NCBI RefSeq assembly: GCF_002591895.1
Contig: NZ_NISX01000023.1
Coordinates: 1 to 62,771 of the forward strand
Source: Lacimicrobium alkaliphilum
GTDB lineage: Bacteria; Pseudomonadota; Gammaproteobacteria; Enterobacterales; Alteromonadaceae
Length of the DNA stretch: 62,771 nt
Reading direction: 5' to 3'
Program-made: the position numbers and the translations under genes
The notes under the pieces: generated by a model
Database searches by the model: none
The model's input: only the letters and a program-made list of their open reading frames with translations
Told to the model about the DNA's origin: nothing
Part shown: positions 46,694 through 55,828 of the stretch, one piece after another
Layout of the letters: the number at the start of each line of letters is the position of its first letter
How positions within the stretch are numbered: position 1 is the stretch's first letter

Positions 46694-47910
46694 TTAATTT
46701 CCCTGTTTATAACGATACTTTGCTGCATTATGGTGCCCGCCTGAATAGTGATACTGACTTCGCCTTCAAGTTCTCCTGCCTGGCTTGAGACATCGGCGTC
46801 CTGTGATATACGTGCGATCAGCTGAGCCTGGTTCAGATCTGACAATCGATAATCCGCCATCATCGCATTGGCGTCAGTTAACGTCAGAGTAAGGGGCATC
46901 GTATCCAATGGTTGCCTTATCACTGCCGCAGGCATATTGCCTTTTTGTGGATCGCGGGCAAAGACAACCAGGTAGCCTTGTTCCGGCAATTTTGATGTCA
47001 GCTCAGGGGCCACACTGATTTTCAGTTGTAATTCTGTGACTGCACTTTCACTACCATTAAGCGCAGCAATACGCTCTGCAACAGAGGCGTACATAGGATC
47101 ACTCTCTGGTAACTGACTTTGCAACTCCCGCCAGCTATCCAGGGCAAGGTCGTTCTGACCCAGCTGAGTAGCGGTAATGGCCAGCAAGCCCATGGCGCTG
47201 TGGTTGCTTTTATCTTTTTCAGTTAATTTGCGCAGAATACCCGATGCCCGTTGCAGATTGGTTTCTGAGGCCGTCATCACCAGTGCCTGGGCCAGGCTCA
47301 TTTTCGCGCTGTCCCTTGTGGGATCCAGGTCTAAGGATTTTTCATAGGCCTGGATTGCAGAATCCAACCGGTTAAGACTCGCATGCAAACGACCAAGCAG
47401 TAACCAACCTTCAGGCGCGTCAGGCTCTCGCCACAGGCGTGTTCTCAGTGCCAGGGCAAACCGTTGGAGCTCTTGCGCTGTAACACTGGGATCAGCGTCC
47501 ACCACCACGCGCTTGCCTAGCTCCCCAATCTCACTTTTGGCCTGCTGCCAATGCCTCAGATCACCGATTTCATTAGCTTTCCAATAACTGCCGCCCGCTA
47601 CCGCCAATGCCAACAGCAATCCGATTGTCAGCACCAACACAGAGAAAGATTTACCGCTCCTTTGTTCAGAGCTTTGTTCCTGCGCCAGGGCCAGCTTCAG
47701 CTCCTGCTCTGCCTGTTGCTGATCCTCTTTGCCGATCAATCCTTCCTGTACCTCACGTTGCAACTCATTCAGACGCTGGCGGGTAAGACGGATATTCAAA
47801 TTCTGGCTGTCCAGCTTCGGATCGGCTATTCGCCTGCCCAGCCAGGGCCAGAATATCAACAGTGCGGCGAATACAATCAATACTGCAAAGCCTGACCATA
47901 AAACTGTCAC
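46690..47910 (-). CDS. ccmI: Cytochrome c maturation protein CcmI
   Basis: CcmI is a membrane TPR protein that delivers apocytochrome c to the heme ligation complex. The 406-residue protein has two membrane segments (about 4-24 and 88-108) joined by a helical cytoplasmic part (LTRQRLNELQREVQEGLIGKEDQQQAEQELK), then TPR repeats (PEGWLLLGRLHASLNRLDSAIQAYEKSLDLDPTRDSAKMSLAQAL) and a C-terminal periplasmic beta domain. It overlaps mlaA and ccmH by 4 bases each. Confidence 0.93.
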   Translation of the reverse strand: MTVLWSGFAVLIVFAALLIFWPWLGRRIADPKLDSQNLNIRLTRQRLNELQREVQEGLIGKEDQQQAEQELKLALAQEQSSEQRSGKSFSVLVLTIGLLLALAVAGGSYWKANEIGDLRHWQQAKSEIGELGKRVVVDADPSVTAQELQRFALALRTRLWREPDAPEGWLLLGRLHASLNRLDSAIQAYEKSLDLDPTRDSAKMSLAQALVMTASETNLQRASGILRKLTEKDKSNHSAMGLLAITATQLGQNDLALDSWRELQSQLPESDPMYASVAERIAALNGSESAVTELQLKISVAPELTSKLPEQGYLVVFARDPQKGNMPAAVIRQPLDTMPLTLTLTDANAMMADYRLSDLNQAQLIARISQDADVSSQAGELEGEVSITIQAGTIMQQSIVINREIK

Positions 47911-48344
47911 TTATCTTCCTCCAGCCATTTCTCAGCTTTAGCCAGCATCGCCGAATCTGCCTGCACAGCCGGCTTATTTCTGCGTCTAATCAGAATGCCC
48001 AGCACCAGTAATACGAATAAGGCGGGGCCCATCCATAAAAGCAGGGTCAATGGATTCAGGGGAGGCTGATAATAGACAAAGTCGCCATAGCGCTGTTTCA
48101 TATAGTCAATAATTTCCTGCTCCGTATAGCCCTGCTGCAACAGCTGATAAACTTTGCGTTTCATGTCCTGCGCCACCAGCGCATTAGAGCCGGCAATACT
48201 CTGGTTCTGACATTTAGGGCAGCGCAGGCTCTCAGATAGTGTCAGGAACAATGCCCGTTGACCCGGATCATCAAAATCATAGATTTCATCTGCAGCGTTT
48301 AAAGCAAAACTGATCATCAGTAGCAACGCTAAAAAACACCTCAT
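47907..48344 (-). CDS. ccmH: Cytochrome c maturation protein CcmH
   Basis: CcmH is the thiol-disulfide protein that keeps apocytochrome heme-site cysteines reduced. The 145-residue protein has a signal peptide (MRCFLALLLMISFALNA), the motif LRCPKCQNQSI with Cys42 and Cys45, MKQRYGDFVYYQPP, and one membrane helix (about 104-122). It is the short form, with CcmI encoded separately. It overlaps ccmG and ccmI by 4 bases each. Confidence 0.95.
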   Translation of the reverse strand: MRCFLALLLMISFALNAADEIYDFDDPGQRALFLTLSESLRCPKCQNQSIAGSNALVAQDMKRKVYQLLQQGYTEQEIIDYMKQRYGDFVYYQPPLNPLTLLLWMGPALFVLLVLGILIRRRNKPAVQADSAMLAKAEKWLEEDK

Positions 48345-48940
48345 CGGACTGACTCCTGCTGGTTTAACGCCTGACCACTCAACCTTTGATAAACCGATTC
48401 AAATTTCTGTTGCCAGACCCGTTCATTCACGTCACCAATATGATGCAGCAGTACTTTTCCCTGAGGACCAATCAAGAAGGTTTCCGGTGCACCCGTTACC
48501 CCCAAATCGAGCGACAAACTGCGCTGTTGATCAAAAATATTGAAGGCATAAGGATTACCCAGCTGCCCCAGCTTTTTGTCTATATCAAGACGAATCTGGC
48601 GCAAGGATTTGGCACCAAAATCCGGGTCCAGATCCTGTTCATAGTACAAGCCCACTATGCGCACACCCTGCTCACGCAATTGAGTCAAAAATGGCAGTTC
48701 GTATGCGCAGGTGACACACCAGGTACCCCATACATTAAGCAGCGTAATTTGGTTATCAAACACCTCGGGGCCATAAACAATGCTGTCATTCATCACATCA
48801 GGCAAAGAAAAATCCGGTACCCCACGATTCAGCAGACTGGACTTGCGCTCTGTTGGATCAGAGAACAACCCCTGAAGTAAAAACACACTGACAAGCAAAA
48901 ACAGCAACAACGGCAGCAAGAACAGACTTAATTTTTTCAT
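48341..48940 (-). CDS. ccmG: Thiol:disulfide interchange protein CcmG/DsbE
   Basis: CcmG is a membrane-anchored thioredoxin that supplies reductant to CcmH and apocytochrome c. The 199-residue protein has an N-terminal membrane helix (about 5-25), GVPDFSLPDVM, the active site NVWGTWCVTCAYELP with Cys75 and Cys78, and GVTGAPETFLIGPQGKV with the cis-proline. The usual residue after the first Cys is Pro (WCPTC); here it is Val, which may shift the redox potential. It overlaps ccmF and ccmH by 4 bases each. Confidence 0.94.
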   Translation of the reverse strand: MKKLSLFLLPLLLFLLVSVFLLQGLFSDPTERKSSLLNRGVPDFSLPDVMNDSIVYGPEVFDNQITLLNVWGTWCVTCAYELPFLTQLREQGVRIVGLYYEQDLDPDFGAKSLRQIRLDIDKKLGQLGNPYAFNIFDQQRSLSLDLGVTGAPETFLIGPQGKVLLHHIGDVNERVWQQKFESVYQRLSGQALNQQESVR

Positions 48941-50949
48941 ACGTCAGCCCTCTTTATCTCTCCCATCGCTGAAGCTTTCCCCATTTGCGGCTTCTCTGAT
49001 GTGGAGGCTTTGTGTGCAAGTTTTGCCATCCGGTAACGTTTATCAGACAAAGACAGGCACCCGCCTATTGCCATTAACAGCGCCCCCGCCCAAATCCAGC
49101 GAATAAAAGGCTTCACATAAACCCGCAATGCCCAGGCGCCGTTATTCAGCTGCTCCCCCAGTGCCACATACAAATCACGGGTCAGCCCTACATCAATGGC
49201 GGCTTCGGTCATGACCGAGCGCTGTACCGTATAAAAACGCTTTTCCGCTTCCAGATGATTAAGCTTTTTGCCGTTGGCATAAATATCCATTATCGCCACA
49301 TGCCCGGTGTAGTTGGGCCCGCGCAGAGGTTCAACGCCCTGCAGCTGGAAGGTATAGCCGGCCAGTTCAATACTATCGCCAGGCGCCATCCGCACATCCC
49401 GTTCCTGGCTGTAACTGGTTACCATGGCAATACCGATGATCATCACAGCAAAGCCAAGGTGCCCGAGCACCATGCCCCAATGACTCGGCGTAAGCTGTTT
49501 AATTCCGGCGAACATCTCCCCTGAACCGGCGATTCGCTGGCGGACTTCCTGTACCGTTGCCACCAGAATCCAGATACTCAGCACTAACCCCAATGTTGCC
49601 ATATAAGAAAACGAATCGCTGCCCAGACCTATCAGCAATGCGGCACTGACACTGATCCCAAAGGCCATCAGCAAATGTCGACCAAGGGCCGAAGTACTTT
49701 GTTGTTTCCAGCGACTCAGGGGCCCCATGGCCAGCAAGAACACAAAAGGCACGGTCAGATAAACAAACATCTGATCAAAAAACGGCGCACCAACACTAAT
49801 AGAACCCAACCCCAGTTCCTTGTGCACCAGTGGCAACAGGGTACCCAGCAAAACCACCAGTGTGGCGGCGCTGAGCAAAATATTGTTGCCGATCAACATC
49901 ATCTCTCTGGATACCAGCTGATAGCGGCCAATGCTGCGCAGCTGCGGCGCCCTGAGCGCATATAATAATAATGAACCGCCAATCACCAGCATTAACAGCG
50001 CCAGGATAAATAATCCGCGAGTTGGATCTGAGGCAAAGGAATGCACCGATACAAGAATACCGGAGCGCACCAGAAAGGTGCCTAACAAACTGAGGCAAAA
50101 CGCCGAAATCGCCAGCAACACCGTCCATGACTTAAACACTTTTCGTTTTTCGGTAACCGCCAGAGAATGCAGCAATGCGGTGCCCACCAGCCAGGGCATA
50201 AAGGAGGCGTTCTCCACCGGATCCCAGAACCACCAGCCGCCCCAACCCAGTTCTTTGTATGCCCACCAGCTTCCCAGGGCGATCCCCAGGGTAAGAAATA
50301 TCCAGGCAGCCAGCGTCCAGGGGCGCGACCAGCGCGCCCAGGTAGAGTCCAGCCTTCCGGCAATCAGTGCTGCGATAGCAAAGGCAAAGACCACTGAGAA
50401 CCCCACATACCCCATATACAACAACGGGGGGTGAATGATCATGCCAAAATCCTGCAACAGCGGATTAAGATCTCTGCCGTCTACAGGAAAAAACGGAAGC
50501 AAACGTTCAAAGGGATTGGAGGCCAATAACATGTAAAGGTAAAAACCAACACCTACCAGGCCTAGAATTCCCAGCACTCTGGCCAGAAATTCACGGGGAA
50601 TACTGCTGCTGAACACAGCCACAGCCACCGTCCATACTGAAAATATCAGCACCCACAACAGGAACGAGCCTTCATGGCCTCCCCACACAGCTGTAAGACG
50701 ATAATACCAGGGCAACAACGTATTCGAATTGTGGGCCACATAAGCAACGGTAAAGTCATTCTCAAAAAAGGCCCAGCTCAGGCAGAAATAGGCAAAAGCG
50801 GTAAATAAAAATACACCAATGGCCAGCGGCCGCGCTGTGGCCATCAGCGTCGCACTGCCACGTTGAGCCCCCCAAAGAGGATAAATAGCCAGCAATATGG
50901 CCATCAACAACGCCAATACTAATGAGAAATGTCCGAGTTCGGCTAACAT
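48937..50949 (-). CDS. ccmF: Cytochrome c-type biogenesis protein CcmF
   Basis: CcmF is the heme lyase component that attaches heme to apocytochrome c with CcmH and CcmI. The 670-residue multi-pass protein has the tryptophan-rich heme-handling motif WGGWWFWDPVENASFMPWLVGTALLHSL, plus HEGSFLLWVLIFS, HPPLLYMGYVGFSV and ALAMGPLSRWK-like segments. Around 14-15 membrane helices are visible. It lies 4 bases after ccmE. Confidence 0.97.
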   Translation of the reverse strand: MLAELGHFSLVLALLMAILLAIYPLWGAQRGSATLMATARPLAIGVFLFTAFAYFCLSWAFFENDFTVAYVAHNSNTLLPWYYRLTAVWGGHEGSFLLWVLIFSVWTVAVAVFSSSIPREFLARVLGILGLVGVGFYLYMLLASNPFERLLPFFPVDGRDLNPLLQDFGMIIHPPLLYMGYVGFSVVFAFAIAALIAGRLDSTWARWSRPWTLAAWIFLTLGIALGSWWAYKELGWGGWWFWDPVENASFMPWLVGTALLHSLAVTEKRKVFKSWTVLLAISAFCLSLLGTFLVRSGILVSVHSFASDPTRGLFILALLMLVIGGSLLLYALRAPQLRSIGRYQLVSREMMLIGNNILLSAATLVVLLGTLLPLVHKELGLGSISVGAPFFDQMFVYLTVPFVFLLAMGPLSRWKQQSTSALGRHLLMAFGISVSAALLIGLGSDSFSYMATLGLVLSIWILVATVQEVRQRIAGSGEMFAGIKQLTPSHWGMVLGHLGFAVMIIGIAMVTSYSQERDVRMAPGDSIELAGYTFQLQGVEPLRGPNYTGHVAIMDIYANGKKLNHLEAEKRFYTVQRSVMTEAAIDVGLTRDLYVALGEQLNNGAWALRVYVKPFIRWIWAGALLMAIGGCLSLSDKRYRMAKLAHKASTSEKPQMGKASAMGEIKRADV

Positions 50950-50953
50950 CTGA

Positions 50954-51427
50954 TCACTCCTTTTGGTAGCCAGCTTCGGATGGCTTTACATGCTTGATAC
51001 CTTTCATCGCCTCAGCAAGTTCAGGCGGCATATATTCTTCGTCGTGCTTGGCCAGCACTTCTTCTGCTTCAATATGCTTCGCTTGCGTCAGATACCCTGT
51101 CGCCACGATGCCCTGCCCTTCGCGAAACAAATCGGGCAAAATGCCCTGATAGCTAACGGTAATCATTGGCCCGGTATCGACTAAATCGAAATTTACCGCC
51201 AGACTGTCAGGATCCCGGCGTACCGACCCTTCCACCACCATGCCACCCACACGCAGGCGCTGACCGACCTGAGGTTTAACCCCCTTTTTACCCTGCACAA
51301 TTTCTGACGGGGTATAGAACAGGTCAATATTCTGTCCCAGCGCATATAGCATCAGGCCGATGGCTCCTGCCACCACGACCAACACTGCGGAAACAGCCAG
51401 TAATCGTTGTTTACGCCTTGGATTCAT
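50954..51427 (-). CDS. ccmE: Heme chaperone CcmE
   Basis: CcmE receives heme covalently in the periplasm and passes it to CcmF. The 157-residue protein has one membrane anchor (about 9-30) and an OB-fold domain ([52 protein letters not shown]). The heme-binding His128 and Tyr132 lie in [13 protein letters not shown]. It overlaps ccmD by 4 bases. Confidence 0.97.
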   Translation of the reverse strand: MNPRRKQRLLAVSAVLVVVAGAIGLMLYALGQNIDLFYTPSEIVQGKKGVKPQVGQRLRVGGMVVEGSVRRDPDSLAVNFDLVDTGPMITVSYQGILPDLFREGQGIVATGYLTQAKHIEAEEVLAKHDEEYMPPELAEAMKGIKHVKPSEAGYQKE

Positions 51428-51636
51428 AATTTGCTGCCTTGTTGCTGGTGACGACTGGCCTGAATTCTTGCCTGGCGTTTTTGCTCATCAAGTAACGCCC
51501 GAAGTACGTGTTTACGTGCCAGACGGCTTTGCAGGATCAACCCGATCAACGCCAGTAGACTGATCCCAAACGCCAGCCATACAAAAAAACCATATCCACC
51601 CATAGCCCAAAAAGCCGACCAGCTATCAAATTGCAT
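51424..51636 (-). CDS. ccmD: Heme exporter protein CcmD
   Basis: CcmD is a small membrane protein needed to release heme-loaded CcmE from the CcmABC complex. From the ATG at 51636 (AGGAG about 7 bases upstream) it has 70 residues: [27 protein letters not shown] with the conserved GGYG...WLA, one membrane helix (about 16-38), and a basic C-terminal tail. An in-frame ATG at 51663 lies inside ccmC and is less likely. Either start overlaps the end of ccmC. Confidence 0.93.
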   Translation of the reverse strand: MQFDSWSAFWAMGGYGFFVWLAFGISLLALIGLILQSRLARKHVLRALLDEQKRQARIQASRHQQQGSKL

Positions 51637-52390
51637 TAGAGTTCTCCTGCGTACGGCCGTCACCGGCCAGTGCTTTTACCCAGGGCCGGTGTATTTCACG
51701 GCGCATAAGTTCAGTTTGAAACCGGTAGAGGCCAATGGCTGCTGATACCAGCGCCAGACCCAGAATGCACAATAACAATGGCCACAGCATCTCAGGGGCA
51801 ATCGACGGCTTGCCAAACTTGGTTATCGTGGCCCCCTGATGAAGCGTATTCCACCACTCGACCGAGTAATGAATAATTGGCAGATTCACCACTCCCACGA
51901 GGGCCATTACACCGGCAGCTTTGCCCCCCTGCTGTTTGTCATCAAAAGACTGATACAACGCCATTACCCCCAGATACAGGAACAACAGAATCAGCTCAGA
52001 CGTCAGCCGGGCATCCCACACCCACCAGGTTCCCCACATCGGTTTACCCCAGGCCGCGCCGGTAAACAGTGCGATAAACGTCAGCACCGCCCCGACCGGA
52101 GCAATAGCAGCCACCGCCATGGTGGCAGTACGGATCTGCCATACCAGACCAATCAGTGCGCTGATCGCCATCACGCTGTATACGCCCATAGATAAAATGG
52201 CTGAAGGTACATGGATATAGATAATGCGAAAAGAATCGCCCTGCTGATAGTCTGATGGCGCATAGGCCAACCCCCAAACAATACCTACACCTAAAATCAG
52301 CCCTGCGCTGATGCTCAGCCAGGGTAGCAGCCTGCCACACAGCCTGAAGGCCTGTTCTGATTTGGCATAGGGATGTAACCATTTCCACAT
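51626..52390 (-). CDS. ccmC: Heme transporter/export protein CcmC
   Basis: CcmC is the membrane subunit that loads heme onto CcmE. The 254-residue protein has six hydrophobic segments and the WWD heme-handling motif MWGTWWVWDARLTSELILLFLY. The conserved YIHVPSAILSMGVY and PIIHYSVEWWNTLHQG segments carry the two histidine heme ligands. It overlaps ccmD by 11 bases and lies 35 bases after ccmB. Confidence 0.97.
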   Translation of the reverse strand: MWKWLHPYAKSEQAFRLCGRLLPWLSISAGLILGVGIVWGLAYAPSDYQQGDSFRIIYIHVPSAILSMGVYSVMAISALIGLVWQIRTATMAVAAIAPVGAVLTFIALFTGAAWGKPMWGTWWVWDARLTSELILLFLYLGVMALYQSFDDKQQGGKAAGVMALVGVVNLPIIHYSVEWWNTLHQGATITKFGKPSIAPEMLWPLLLCILGLALVSAAIGLYRFQTELMRREIHRPWVKALAGDGRTQENSNAI

Positions 52391-52425
52391 GTAACGTACT
52401 ACCTTTTTATTTGTCTGTGGTTTAC

Positions 52426-53094
52426 TCAGCTCTGAATCACTCTAAGAGCATAAGCCGTAGCAAAAGGGGTTAGTGCCAGCGCCAATAATAACAGCGCTCC
52501 TATAATGGCAAGCTGACCATTATAAGAGAGTTGCAACGCCGCTGCATCCACTGCCGAAGTCGCAAAGATAAGCAGCGGAATAAATAAGGGCAATAGCAGT
52601 AGCGACAACAATACCCCGCCTCGCTGCAACCCGGTTGTCAGAGCTACTCCGGTGGCGCCGACAAGACTCAGTAACGGGGTGCCCAATAGTAACGTAATCA
52701 GCAACGCCTGATACATGTCCAGAGTCAGGTTCAGAAAAACCGCCAATAAAGGGGAAATCAATAACAGCGGCAATACACAGGTCAGCCAGTGAGACAGTAC
52801 TTTGATCAATACCACCAGAGTGAGGGGTACTGGCGACAGCATCATTTGTTCCAGCCATCCGTCATTAAAATCGTCTCTGAACAGCCGCTCCATACCCAGT
52901 AAAGAAGCAAGTAACACCGCCACCCAAATGACACCGGGACCTATTTTCTGCAACATTTGTGGCCCCGGGCCTACTCCAAGAGGAAACAGACTAATCACCA
53001 GTACAAAAAACACCAGTGGTTGCAACAACTCACCCTTTTGTCTGAATGCCAGCGCCAGCTCTCTTGTCAGCAATGCCTGCAATGATCCCCTCAT
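52426..53094 (-). CDS. ccmB: Heme exporter membrane protein CcmB
   Basis: CcmB is the membrane subunit of the CcmAB ABC transporter, needed for release of heme-loaded CcmE. The 222-residue protein has a conserved start (LQALLTRELALAFRQKGELLQPLVFFVLVISLFPLGVGP), FRDDFNDGWLEQMMLSPVPL, about six membrane helices and a DUF-free structure. It overlaps ccmA by 4 bases and is at the normal length. Confidence 0.96.
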   Translation of the reverse strand: MRGSLQALLTRELALAFRQKGELLQPLVFFVLVISLFPLGVGPGPQMLQKIGPGVIWVAVLLASLLGMERLFRDDFNDGWLEQMMLSPVPLTLVVLIKVLSHWLTCVLPLLLISPLLAVFLNLTLDMYQALLITLLLGTPLLSLVGATGVALTTGLQRGGVLLSLLLLPLFIPLLIFATSAVDAAALQLSYNGQLAIIGALLLLALALTPFATAYALRVIQS

Positions 53095-53714
53095 AAACGG
53101 TACTCCAGCTCCAGGGTACGTACCGGGTGATCGAGTGCCAGTGACTGATGTGATGTGAGAAGAAGCATTCCCTGCCCTGCCAGATGTTGTTCCATTTTGC
53201 GACTCAGTAAGTCAATCGCATAACTATCCAGTGCCGTAAATGGCTCATCCAGCACCCACAACCTGGCCGGTTTAAGCCACAATCGGGCCAGTGCAATACG
53301 CCGCTGCTGGCCGGCGGACAACTGCCCCGCCGGTAAATGTTCAAGGCCCACTAAACCAATCTCATCCAGTACGGGATAGACGTCCGTATTTGCAGAAACA
53401 TTCTGCATGCGACACCAATAAAGCAGGTTCTCTGCGGCAGTTAAACTCTGATTAACGGCATACTTGTGACCGCAATAAACCAGCTGTGACGAATAACCTT
53501 GCATCACCTGCCTGATATTCTGTTGCTGCCACAACACCTCTCCGCTATCGGGCTCAGCCAGCCCCACCAGAATTCTCAGCAAGCTGGTCTTGCCGGCACC
53601 ATTAGGCCCCTGAATATGCATGATGTCACCGGTCTCGACGGTAAAGCTAAGGCGCTCAAACAAGACACGATCACGTTTAATGCAACACAGGTTATTGACA
53701 GACAAACAGCTCAA
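53091..53714 (-). CDS. ccmA: Heme exporter ATP-binding protein CcmA
   Basis: CcmA is the ATPase of the CcmAB transporter. Motifs are Walker A GPNGAGKTSLL, the signature LSAGQQRRIALAR, and Walker B ARLWVLDEPFTALD. No ATG starts the family's N-terminus, LSVNNLCCIKRDRVLFERLSF; a TTG at 53714 gives 207 residues, the normal length, and a GTG further upstream near 53757 is an alternative. A long open frame back to 54038 extends into the divergent gene and is rejected. It is the first gene of the ccm operon, divergent from the fliK-like gene; the promoter should be between them. Confidence 0.92.
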   Translation of the reverse strand: MSCLSVNNLCCIKRDRVLFERLSFTVETGDIMHIQGPNGAGKTSLLRILVGLAEPDSGEVLWQQQNIRQVMQGYSSQLVYCGHKYAVNQSLTAAENLLYWCRMQNVSANTDVYPVLDEIGLVGLEHLPAGQLSAGQQRRIALARLWLKPARLWVLDEPFTALDSYAIDLLSRKMEQHLAGQGMLLLTSHQSLALDHPVRTLELEYRL

Positions 53715-53818
53715 ATCAGGCTCTGGCAGTGAAGAAAAATTCGGGCGCGATAATAACACAATAAAGCGCTGCCATTCTATTCTGTAATCGCTGGGTATAT
53801 GCTTGATGCTATGAGCTA

Positions 53819-53845
53819 TTAACAGACTAACGGTCAGGCCGATAA
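53819..53845 (+). promoter_or_regulatory. Possible sigma-28 promoter of the fliK-like gene
   Basis: GCCGATAA at 53838-53845 is an exact FliA -10 box. At the right spacing, 11 bp upstream, is TTAACAGA, whose core matches TAAA at three of four positions. The -10 box lies only 6 bp from the ATG at 53852, so a transcript would be nearly leaderless unless the start is further in. Confidence 0.42.
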
Positions 53846-53851
53846 CAGAGC

Positions 53852-55828
53852 ATGTCAGATATTTTACTCTCCTCACAGCGGCAGCTAACGCTTGCCCTGA
53901 AACAGCTGCAATCTGCAGGCAATGCAGCGACAACCGGACTGCAACAGCAGGCCAGCCAGGCAATGGTTCAACACCTTTCGGGCAACCAATTGCTGCTGCA
54001 AACGCAAAAAGGGGAGTTACAATTACCCGGCCGGACAATACGGGGGCAGCTCAGCGCAGGGCAGATTTACACGCTGACACTGGACAACAAAGACACCGGA
54101 AAACTGATTTTTTCTACCCCACCTGGCCTGCTGCAATCGGGGCGCTCTGATGTGAACAGCACCACAATATCGCAATTAATCCCTAAGGCACTGGCAGAGG
54201 TGATACTGGCACAATCACTCTCTGAAAGCCTTGCTCCGGTAACCGATAAGCTTAAACAATCCGTCAATGTAGAACACAATACCGTGGCGTTGTCGGCAAA
54301 GGTAATCGCTGCACAGGGCACCCGATTGACGCTACAACTGGCGAATACTCAGATTGATGTGCAATTGCCCAGGCCCCCTTTAGAATTGAGCAAAGGGCAA
54401 ATAGTACAGCTTCGCTATCAAAACACTGGTGAATGGGCACTGACCATGGAGCCTAAAGCTCCGGCGTCGCAAAACACCGTGAAGGTGACGATGCCGGCCA
54501 ATCAGGTCAGTCCGTTGACCGTTCTGATTGCCAAAGACAAAACCATCCCCCTGTCGCAAAGCAGTGTTGAGAATTTGTTGCAAAAGGCACCACCATCGCT
54601 GCAACCACTTTTGCCACTGTTGAATCAGCTCAGGACTATGCCGGATGCCGGCGCCCTGAATGTCACACACTCGGGCAAGGTAAATCTGCTGTTGACGATG
54701 ACAAATGGTACAGAGAAAGCCAGTATCAGCTTATCCGACACTCAGCGGCAGAGCCTGCAACAGTTGTTGCCGACACTGGCAGGACAAAAACCAACACCGA
54801 ACTCACAGGTAATAACCTCACAACCTGCTATCTCAGGCCAGAATCTGTCAGTGGCTCAGCAAAATGCAGATTTAGTCAGCCCACAGTTATTAAAGCCGTC
54901 GGCAGATTCCACTACCAATCAGTCTCTGCAGCTGTTATTGCGTCGTACCCTCGCAATACAGGAGTCTCCGGCTTTGAATATGAGCAAGGTTGAACAGGCG
55001 CTGAAGGACAGTGTTATTAATCAACCCGATACTGCCAAAGTCGTGCAACAACTTACACAACAGCTAAATCAGAGCCTGCCAAAAGGCACCGAGCAAGATG
55101 CCGTTCAGTTGCGGGCTCTGCTTAGCCAGCCAGCAATGGCATTGACCCCTTTAAGTCTCACTACCAGTACCAGTCAGCAGGGTTTTATCGGTGGCCTGGT
55201 GACCTTGTTGCAATTGTCTCTGGCTGCCAGACAAGCAAGAAATCAACCCGCTCAGGGTGAGAGGCTGGCTGAACGAATAAGCGGTATGCTGGAAACGGTC
55301 TCTGGCGGCAATCGGGTCTCCCCAAGAGGGTTGGCTGATTTTGCCCAGGCCGAACAGAGGCATCAACTGATTCGTAATCTGAACCTGTTATTGGCAAGCC
55401 ATACTGGGCACAAAGCCAGCAGCGCAGAGAGTCAGCTTCAGGGCCAGGACAGTTTTTATTACAGTCTGCCCGTCGGTCAGGATTCCAACCGAAAGGATAT
55501 TGAGCTGCTTATCCGCCGTGAACCGCCGCCAGATAAAAAAAATCAGCAACAACACGGCGGTGATAAACAATGGAACCTGACGATGAAAATGGATATCGGT
55601 GAGCTCGGAGGCCTTCTGGCCAAGGCCAGATTATATGACACTCAACTGGAACTGGATTTCTATGCCGCTAATGACAAGCTTAAAGATAAGGTCATTGCTT
55701 TTCTGCCTCATTTGAAAAAGCGTTTTGAAGCGTTAGGCATAGACATCAATCATAGCCAATGCCAGTTGGGGAAAATTCCGCAACACCTTCAACAACGGCC
55801 CTATCAGGTTTTCGAGACACAGGCATGA
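53852..55828 (+). CDS. FliK-like flagellar hook-length control family protein
   Basis: The 658-residue protein has a Gln-, Ser- and Leu-rich N-terminal 500 residues, without membrane segments. Its C-terminal domain resembles Flg_hook (WNLTMKMDIGELGGLLAKARLYDTQLELDFYAANDKLKDKVIAFLPHLKKRFEALGIDINHSQCQLG). It is distinct from the classical FliK at 35032: the linker is less charged, and the C-terminal domain is followed by LQQRPYQVFETQA. Its last four bases (ATGA) overlap the start of an FlhB C-terminal-like gene, making a coupled ruler/switch pair. Substrate and partner are unknown. Proteins of this type are found next to ccm genes in related genomes, as here. Confidence 0.82.
   Translation: MSDILLSSQRQLTLALKQLQSAGNAATTGLQQQASQAMVQHLSGNQLLLQTQKGELQLPGRTIRGQLSAGQIYTLTLDNKDTGKLIFSTPPGLLQSGRSDVNSTTISQLIPKALAEVILAQSLSESLAPVTDKLKQSVNVEHNTVALSAKVIAAQGTRLTLQLANTQIDVQLPRPPLELSKGQIVQLRYQNTGEWALTMEPKAPASQNTVKVTMPANQVSPLTVLIAKDKTIPLSQSSVENLLQKAPPSLQPLLPLLNQLRTMPDAGALNVTHSGKVNLLLTMTNGTEKASISLSDTQRQSLQQLLPTLAGQKPTPNSQVITSQPAISGQNLSVAQQNADLVSPQLLKPSADSTTNQSLQLLLRRTLAIQESPALNMSKVEQALKDSVINQPDTAKVVQQLTQQLNQSLPKGTEQDAVQLRALLSQPAMALTPLSLTTSTSQQGFIGGLVTLLQLSLAARQARNQPAQGERLAERISGMLETVSGGNRVSPRGLADFAQAEQRHQLIRNLNLLLASHTGHKASSAESQLQGQDSFYYSLPVGQDSNRKDIELLIRREPPPDKKNQQQHGGDKQWNLTMKMDIGELGGLLAKARLYDTQLELDFYAANDKLKDKVIAFLPHLKKRFEALGIDINHSQCQLGKIPQHLQQRPYQVFETQA

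Noticed and set aside
53715-54038. N-terminal extension of CcmA
   Set aside because: It runs through the divergent promoter region and into the fliK-like gene; CcmA proteins are about 205 residues.
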